This document shows, one piece after another, positions 5,600-10,071 of a stretch of DNA of 10,071 bases. This stretch comes from Candidatus Kerfeldbacteria bacterium (GTDB lineage: Bacteria; Patescibacteriota; Patescibacteriia; Veblenbacterales; UBA10138), in NCBI GenBank assembly GCA_016217875.1, contig JACRFN010000043.1, positions 1 to 10,071 on the forward strand, read 5' to 3'. The notes beneath the pieces were generated by a model. The model ran no database searches and was not told the DNA's origin. It saw nothing but the letters and a program-made list of their open reading frames with translations. The position numbers and the translations under genes are program-made. Numbering within the stretch: position 1 is the stretch's first letter; each line of letters begins with the position of its first letter.

Positions 5600-8425
5600 A
5601 TGCCCATACAACCCCTGCGCTACTACAACCCGCGCCAACATCGTTGGCACCAGCGACCCTTGCGCCGCAGGCCCAGCCGTCGGGCTTGGTGGGCCTTGGG
5701 TTGGCGTTTAGTAGCCGCTGCAATAATGTGCGGCGCCTTGCTGGCCATAGGCGTACTGGCTTGGGTCAGCCGCGACCTGCCCACGCCTGAAGGCATAGCC
5801 AGGCGTATCGTGCCGCAAAGCACTAAAATATACGATCGCACCGGCCAGACAGTGCTTTACGACCTGCATGGCGAAGAGCGGCGCACGGCCATAGCACTAA
5901 GCGATACCCCTGCGCATATGCTTCAGGCCACACTCACAGCCGAGGATAGAAACTTTTACCAACACAAGGGTTTCCGCTTTACCTCCATGTTGCGGGCAGT
6001 GCTGGCTGACCTGCTGGGGGGCGGTAAACTGCAGGGCGGCTCGACCATTACCCAACAATTCATCAAAAACGCCATTGTGGGCGGAGAAAAGTCATATGTC
6101 AGAAAGGTTAAGGAACTGATTTTGGCCTACCAGATAGAGCGCCGCTTTTCCAAAGACGAAATACTCAAACTGTATTTCAATGAAATACCCTACGGCTCCA
6201 ACGCCTATGGAGTAGAGGCGGCGGCCCAAACCTTTTTTGGCAAATCAGTGCGCGACCTGGCTTTGGCTGAAAGCACTATCCTGGCCGCCATGGTCAAGGC
6301 GCCAACCTATTATTCTCCCTGGGGCAGCCACCTGGATGAGCTCAAGGGCCGTCAACACTATATTTTGGACGCCATGACAGAACAAGGTTACATCACTGCC
6401 AGTGAAGCCTCATCCGCTAAGGCGGCCAAACTAACCTTTGTGCCGCGACGGGAAAACATCATTGCGCCGCACTTTGTTTTTTATGTCAAAGAATTGCTGG
6501 CTGCCAAATACGGCGAGCGATTAGTGGAACAGGGCGGCCTGAAGGTCATAACCACGCTTGACCTGACGCTGCAAAAGGCGGCAGAGGAGGCGGTGGACCA
6601 AAGCGCTAAGAAAAACCTTAGTTACAAAGCTCAAAACGCCAGCCTGGTGGCTTTAGACGTCCCTACCGGACAAATTGTAGCCATGGTCGGCTCGCGTGAT
6701 TACTTTGATGATGAACATTCAGGCCAAGTCAACGTGGCTCTGCGCCCGAGACAGCCCGGCTCTTCTTTTAAACCCGTAGTATACACCGAGGCTTTTAACC
6801 AGGGTTTTACTCCGGACAGTTTGTTGTTTGACGTGGTGACCACTTTCAAAACCGACACCAAAGACTACACGCCGCATGACTACGACAGCAAAGAACGCGG
6901 CCCGGTCAGCCTGCGCCAGGCCCTGGCCGGCTCGCTCAACATTCCGGCGGTCAAACTTATTTATCTAACAGGCATTAGCAAAGTACTTGATTTAGCCGAT
7001 AAACTTGGCTACACTACCCTGCGCGACCGCAGCCGGTTTGGGCTGTCTTTGGTTTTGGGCGGAGGAGAAGTCACCCTGCTGGAGCACACCAATGCCTACG
7101 CCGCCTTGGCCCGCGAGGGCGTAGTCAAACCAACGGCCGCCATTTTGAAAGTTGAAGATAGTAGTGGAGCCACCTTGCAAGAATACCAAGACACACCCGG
7201 CGAAAGAGTAATAGGTGAGCAGCCGGTGCGTGAGCTAACCGGCATTCTGAGCGATAACAGCGCCCGCGCCTTTATTTTTGGCAGCCAAAATTCGCTCACC
7301 CTGCCCGCACGACCAGTGGCGGCTAAAACCGGCACGACCAACGATTATCACGATGCCTGGACCTTAGGCTACACCCCGCAACTGGCAGCCGGCGTCTGGG
7401 TGGGGAACAGTAATAACGAAGCCATGAAAAGGGGGGCTGACGGCTCGGTCGTGGCTGCGCCCATTTGGCAGAATTTTATGACCAAAGCCACGGCCAACAT
7501 GCCTCCCAATGCCTTCACCCCGCCCTCGCCGCGCTCGGCTTCCAAACCAATGCTCAACGGACAACTTGGCGGCGAGACGGTGACTATCGATTTGTTCTCT
7601 GGCCTGCGCGCCACTGAATTTACACCCCCAAGCGCCAGGCTAGACAAAGTTTTCCGCCAATACCACACCATTCTTCAGTACGTCACGCCGGGCGACCTCT
7701 TAGGCCCAGTGCCTTCAAACCCCAGCTCTGATCCTCAGTACAAGCTATGGGAAGAGGCGGTTAAAAACTGGGCGGTGAGCCAGGGTTATACCGACGAGGT
7801 GCCGCCAAATGATTATGACAGCCTCCATAGTGCCGGTAATAAACCCCAAGTTACCATACTCCAGCCAACAATTAACGCCACAGTGCAACAAAACCCCTTG
7901 CTGGCAAAAGTTGAAGTCAGCTCGCCGCGGGGCGTCAAACAAGTACAATATTTTATTGACGGTCAAAAGGTTGGTGAATCATTAAACCCACCCTTTGGTT
8001 TAACCCTGCCCATAACCTCAGACTGGCCTAACGGCTACCACACCCTGACAGCTCGCGCTTACGACGATGTTGATAATATGGGCGAAGCCACCGCCCCTTT
8101 CAATCTGATGGTCACCCCCCTACCCAATCCTTACCAAGCTTCGTTCCTCACACCCGTTCCGAACCAAGAAATAACTCTGGACAAATTTCCTCTGACAATT
8201 GAGGTATTGGTGCCTAACCCTACAGAGCTCAAACAAATTGATTTCTACACCTCCCTCCCCAACGAGTCTTCGCGTTGGCTCGGAGTGGCGACCAAACTAG
8301 AAAATAAGGTTTCCCTTCGCTGGCGCGAGGCCGAGGTTGGTGACTATTCACTCTCACTAACTACCCAAGACTGGCGAGGTGTTTCTCACCCCGGCCCCAG
8401 TGTCAATGTCAGAGTTAGGCCGTAA
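5600..8425 (+). CDS. Class A penicillin-binding protein (GT51 transglycosylase and transpeptidase)
   Basis: This enzyme polymerises lipid II into glycan strands and crosslinks the peptides. It is anchored in the membrane with its catalytic domains outside. The 941 residues start with an Arg-rich cytoplasmic tail (1-36) and one membrane helix (about 37-56). The GT51 domain spans about 75-250: catalytic E115 in EDRNFYQHKG, GGSTITQQ at 146-153, and the RKVKELILA and RRFSKDEILKLYFNEIPYG helices. The transpeptidase domain spans about 335-630 with SSFK at 388-391 (nucleophile S388), SLN at 445-447 and KTGTT at 576-580. All motifs are intact. After a linker, residues about 748-840 (with YFIDGQKVGE and W.NGYHTLTARAYD) look like a bacterial Ig-like beta-sandwich. 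Residues about 845-940 look like a second one, more diverged. The first ATG, at 5600, fits the N-terminal layout. It ends 11 bases from the convergent dnaN. The exact PBP subclass is not assigned. Confidence 0.95.
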   Translation: MPIQPLRYYNPRQHRWHQRPLRRRPSRRAWWALGWRLVAAAIMCGALLAIGVLAWVSRDLPTPEGIARRIVPQSTKIYDRTGQTVLYDLHGEERRTAIALSDTPAHMLQATLTAEDRNFYQHKGFRFTSMLRAVLADLLGGGKLQGGSTITQQFIKNAIVGGEKSYVRKVKELILAYQIERRFSKDEILKLYFNEIPYGSNAYGVEAAAQTFFGKSVRDLALAESTILAAMVKAPTYYSPWGSHLDELKGRQHYILDAMTEQGYITASEASSAKAAKLTFVPRRENIIAPHFVFYVKELLAAKYGERLVEQGGLKVITTLDLTLQKAAEEAVDQSAKKNLSYKAQNASLVALDVPTGQIVAMVGSRDYFDDEHSGQVNVALRPRQPGSSFKPVVYTEAFNQGFTPDSLLFDVVTTFKTDTKDYTPHDYDSKERGPVSLRQALAGSLNIPAVKLIYLTGISKVLDLADKLGYTTLRDRSRFGLSLVLGGGEVTLLEHTNAYAALAREGVVKPTAAILKVEDSSGATLQEYQDTPGERVIGEQPVRELTGILSDNSARAFIFGSQNSLTLPARPVAAKTGTTNDYHDAWTLGYTPQLAAGVWVGNSNNEAMKRGADGSVVAAPIWQNFMTKATANMPPNAFTPPSPRSASKPMLNGQLGGETVTIDLFSGLRATEFTPPSARLDKVFRQYHTILQYVTPGDLLGPVPSNPSSDPQYKLWEEAVKNWAVSQGYTDEVPPNDYDSLHSAGNKPQVTILQPTINATVQQNPLLAKVEVSSPRGVKQVQYFIDGQKVGESLNPPFGLTLPITSDWPNGYHTLTARAYDDVDNMGEATAPFNLMVTPLPNPYQASFLTPVPNQEITLDKFPLTIEVLVPNPTELKQIDFYTSLPNESSRWLGVATKLENKVSLRWREAEVGDYSLSLTTQDWRGVSHPGPSVNVRVRP

Positions 8426-8436
8426 GATAATTTAGA

Positions 8437-9540
8437 TTACTGCCTGATCGGCATGATTATATAAAGATAACCCTCTTCTTTGTCTGGCCTAACAACACCC
8501 GGACTGTTGGGGTTAACCACTTCCAATATAACCTGGTTCGTGCCCACCGCCTGAAGGCCATCTAGGAGATATTGATAATTAAAAACTATCTCGTTGGGCT
8601 GGCCGCCACCACCCTTGATTTCCAGTTCATCCATATTTTCACCCAGTTGGCTGTTGGCTGAAGATATTTTCATTAAACCCTGGCCCGGATCAAGACTTAG
8701 TTTAACATCATTAATTCCGGCTCGCACAAACAAGCTGGCGGCGCGCACCGCCCGCACAAACTCTTCTCTCCCCACAACTACGTTGGTAGAAAACTCTCGG
8801 GGAATAATTTGTTGGTAATCAGGATACTGCCCGGCCACCAAACGAGAAACCACTTTGCTGTCCCCAACAAACCAAGCTACTTGGTTTTCTGTCACTACCA
8901 ACTTAACCTCTTCGTCAGTATTATCAAGTACCCTAACCACTTCTTGGGCGGCCCTTAGGGGCACAATAAATTGTTTGGTGCCCGAGCCCTTCACTTGGCT
9001 GGTGGTGCTTTCGGCCAAACGATAACTGTCAGTACCCACTACCACCAATTTGTTAGCTTGGGCGCTAAAATATACACCAGCTATCTCTGGCCTGTTTTCA
9101 TCCGGGTTAATGGCAAACTCCACCCTTTCTAAGGCGCGCTTTAACTCAAGGCTCGAGACTATAAACTCACTCCCCCCCACTACCTCGGGAATAACTGGGA
9201 AATCATCAGTCACTACTCCCCGAATTATTGTTCGGTGTTTGCCGCAACGTAAGGTGAGGGTGGTACCCTCCAAATCAAGCTCCACTTGGTTGTTGGGGAA
9301 AAAAGAAACAGCCTCGGTAATCAGACGGGCGTTTACCGCCACTGCCCCCTCTTTTTCCACCCTACCCCGCAAGGTAGTTACCACCGCCACCTCCAAATTG
9401 GTAGCTGTCAGTTCTAGCCCCGCCTTAGTGGCGCGAAGTAAGATATTGCTTAAAATCGGCAGACTAGTTGTTTTGTTGGCCGCCCGGGCAGTCAAAGCCA
9501 AACTACTGAATAAGTTTTCTTTAGTACAGACGAATTTCAT
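8437..9540 (-). CDS. dnaN: DNA polymerase III subunit beta (sliding clamp)
   Basis: DnaN forms the ring-shaped dimer that tethers the replicative polymerase and many repair proteins to DNA. The 367 residues match the usual length and three-domain plan. Recognisable are the N-terminal MKFVCTKENL, the SLPILSNILL segment near residues 26-35, GTDSYRLAE in the middle domain, FIVPLRAAQEV, and the closing IIMPIRQ. This last segment corresponds to the conserved MPMRL-like C-terminus that lines the partner-binding pocket. The start is set at MKF (9540); an in-frame ATG at 9576 would add 12 residues unlike the family. No Shine-Dalgarno lies upstream. It follows dnaA on the same strand after 125 bases, the classical dnaA-dnaN order. 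It ends 11 bases from the convergent PBP gene, so any intrinsic terminator for either gene would have to overlap the other's coding region. Confidence 0.96.
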   Translation of the reverse strand: MKFVCTKENLFSSLALTARAANKTTSLPILSNILLRATKAGLELTATNLEVAVVTTLRGRVEKEGAVAVNARLITEAVSFFPNNQVELDLEGTTLTLRCGKHRTIIRGVVTDDFPVIPEVVGGSEFIVSSLELKRALERVEFAINPDENRPEIAGVYFSAQANKLVVVGTDSYRLAESTTSQVKGSGTKQFIVPLRAAQEVVRVLDNTDEEVKLVVTENQVAWFVGDSKVVSRLVAGQYPDYQQIIPREFSTNVVVGREEFVRAVRAASLFVRAGINDVKLSLDPGQGLMKISSANSQLGENMDELEIKGGGGQPNEIVFNYQYLLDGLQAVGTNQVILEVVNPNSPGVVRPDKEEGYLYIIMPIRQ

Positions 9541-9559
9541 AGTAGTAGTGGTGTGTAAT

Positions 9560-9568
9560 AGTGGATAA
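9560..9568 (-). promoter_or_regulatory. DnaA-box-like site upstream of dnaN
   Basis: On the reverse strand this reads TTATCCACT, matching 8 of 9 positions of the E. coli DnaA box TTATCCACA. It lies 20 bases upstream of the dnaN ATG in an AT-rich stretch. A single box could allow DnaA to affect dnaN expression. A replication origin normally has a cluster of boxes, which is not seen here, so the origin is more likely upstream of dnaA, outside the window. Confidence 0.4.
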
Positions 9569-9600
9569 ATAGACAAAAAGTAAATTAAACAAAGTGTTTT

Positions 9601-9660
9601 GGGGTAAAGTTAAAAAAAGAAAGTGGAGGGGGCGGAGGAAATGGTGTGGGTGGTTGAGGG
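9601..9660 (-). other. C-rich, G-poor transcript segment between dnaA and dnaN
   Basis: On the plus strand 9612-9660 is purine- and G-rich (AAAAAAAGAAAG, then GG/GGG runs spaced by one to five bases). The reverse-strand transcript leaving dnaA is therefore C/U-rich with almost no G. Such unstructured C-rich, G-poor RNA just after a stop codon resembles a Rho utilisation region. The G-rich DNA strand, with GG, GGGGG, GG and GG runs at 9625-9638, could also form a two-layer G-quadruplex. No intrinsic hairpin terminator and no convincing dnaN promoter were seen in this spacer. Confidence 0.4.
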
Positions 9661-9665
9661 CAAGA

Positions 9666-10071
9666 TTATTGATTGTAAAGTTGTTGTCGTAGGTTGTGGA
9701 TGTCTTGTTGAGTTTTTTCGTTAGTCTCCAATTCTTGCGCCACCTTTAAACAAGCATGCATGGCGGTGGTATGATCACGTCCACCCAACTCCTGCCCAAT
9801 AGAGGGGAAAGATGATTTAAGCTCTTCCCGCATAAGATACATAGCCACCTGCCTGGGCGTAACCAAGTGTTTTTTGCGGCTGGCGCTCACTAAGTCTTCC
9901 ATAGTTATGTCATAATATTGAGCCACCAAGCCCAACAATTTTTTGGCCGTTAGCCCCAGGCCGCGCGTGGTTGTTAAACTACCTAACAGATCCTTAACTA
10001 GTTCTATGGTGGGAGGGTGGTTATTGAGTTGGTGTAGGGCAATCAGGCGGTTTAGCGCCCCCTCTAATTCA
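9666..10071 (-). CDS. dnaA: Chromosomal replication initiator DnaA, C-terminal part (5' end outside window)
   Basis: The reading frame runs from the window edge to TAA at 9666 and gives about 134 C-terminal residues. It starts with ELEGALNRLIALHQL, which matches the end of the AAA+ ATPase module (domain III) just before the linker helix. It continues into domain IV, the helix-turn-helix that binds DnaA boxes. The signature region GGRDHTTAMHACLKV is intact, preceded by VTPRQVAMYLMREE and SFPSIGQELGGRD, all conserved across DnaA. An internal ATG at 9938 is not the start. DnaA-ATP assembles at the origin and opens the DNA; dnaN follows directly downstream, as in most bacteria. Nothing odd is seen in the visible part. 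Confidence 0.96.
   Translation of the reverse strand, partial: ELEGALNRLIALHQLNNHPPTIELVKDLLGSLTTTRGLGLTAKKLLGLVAQYYDITMEDLVSASRKKHLVTPRQVAMYLMREELKSSFPSIGQELGGRDHTTAMHACLKVAQELETNEKTQQDIHNLRQQLYNQ

Noticed and set aside
3596..5602. Shared ACCTGA plus three A/T bases directly before the ATG of ruvC and of the PBP gene
   Set aside because: Only two cases, no known signal of this form, and a 6-base match near two starts can occur by chance.
9050..9568. Plus-strand open frame of 172 codons
   Set aside because: Shadow of dnaN on the opposite strand; Ser/Thr/Arg-rich with no domain, while the dnaN reading is unambiguous.
9541..9665. The dnaA-dnaN spacer as the replication origin
   Set aside because: Only one good DnaA-box-like site is visible and no box cluster, so the claim is not supported from this window.

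Overview
The window looks like a piece of a Patescibacteria (CPR) chromosome, probably Parcubacteria-like, with roughly balanced base composition. This assignment is an inference. It rests on three things: compact single-copy housekeeping genes of the type seen in that group, almost no Shine-Dalgarno sequences, and AT-rich imperfect palindromes in several gene spacers. TGA ends the phosphosugar isomerase gene and TAA or TAG ends the other complete genes, so the standard use of TGA as stop fits and the TGA-recoding CPR lineages are unlikely.

Layout from left to right. 1-1293 (-) is a polytopic membrane protein of GT-C glycosyltransferase type, whose 3' end lies outside the window; it carries a palindromic repeat in frame. 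1438-2520 (-) is a SIS-domain bifunctional phosphoglucose/phosphomannose isomerase. 2772-3482 and 3608-4108 (+) are yebC and ruvC in their frequent tandem order. 4109-4346 is a convergent spacer rich in inverted repeats, including a near-perfect 40-base palindrome. 4347-5552 (-) is tyrS. 5600-8425 (+) is a class A penicillin-binding protein with two predicted C-terminal beta-sandwich domains. 8437-9540 (-) is dnaN, and 9666-10071 (-) is the 3' part of dnaA.

The genes cover replication initiation and the sliding clamp (dnaA, dnaN), Holliday junction resolution (ruvC), translation (tyrS, yebC), peptidoglycan synthesis (PBP1-type) and sugar-phosphate supply plus membrane glycosyl transfer (isomerase and GT-C protein). 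No defence system, prophage, transposase, CRISPR array, rRNA or tRNA gene was seen.

The less ordinary signals are in the DNA between and inside genes: (i) palindromic elements, two of which share a 23-base core, one in the yebC-ruvC spacer and one inside the GT-C coding frame; (ii) -10 hexamers ending exactly 8 bases before the ATG of three genes, which implies leaderless mRNAs; (iii) a C-rich, G-poor transcript segment between dnaA and dnaN; (iv) a TyrRS with a substitution at a residue that normally contacts tyrosine. No clearly new multi-gene system was found.
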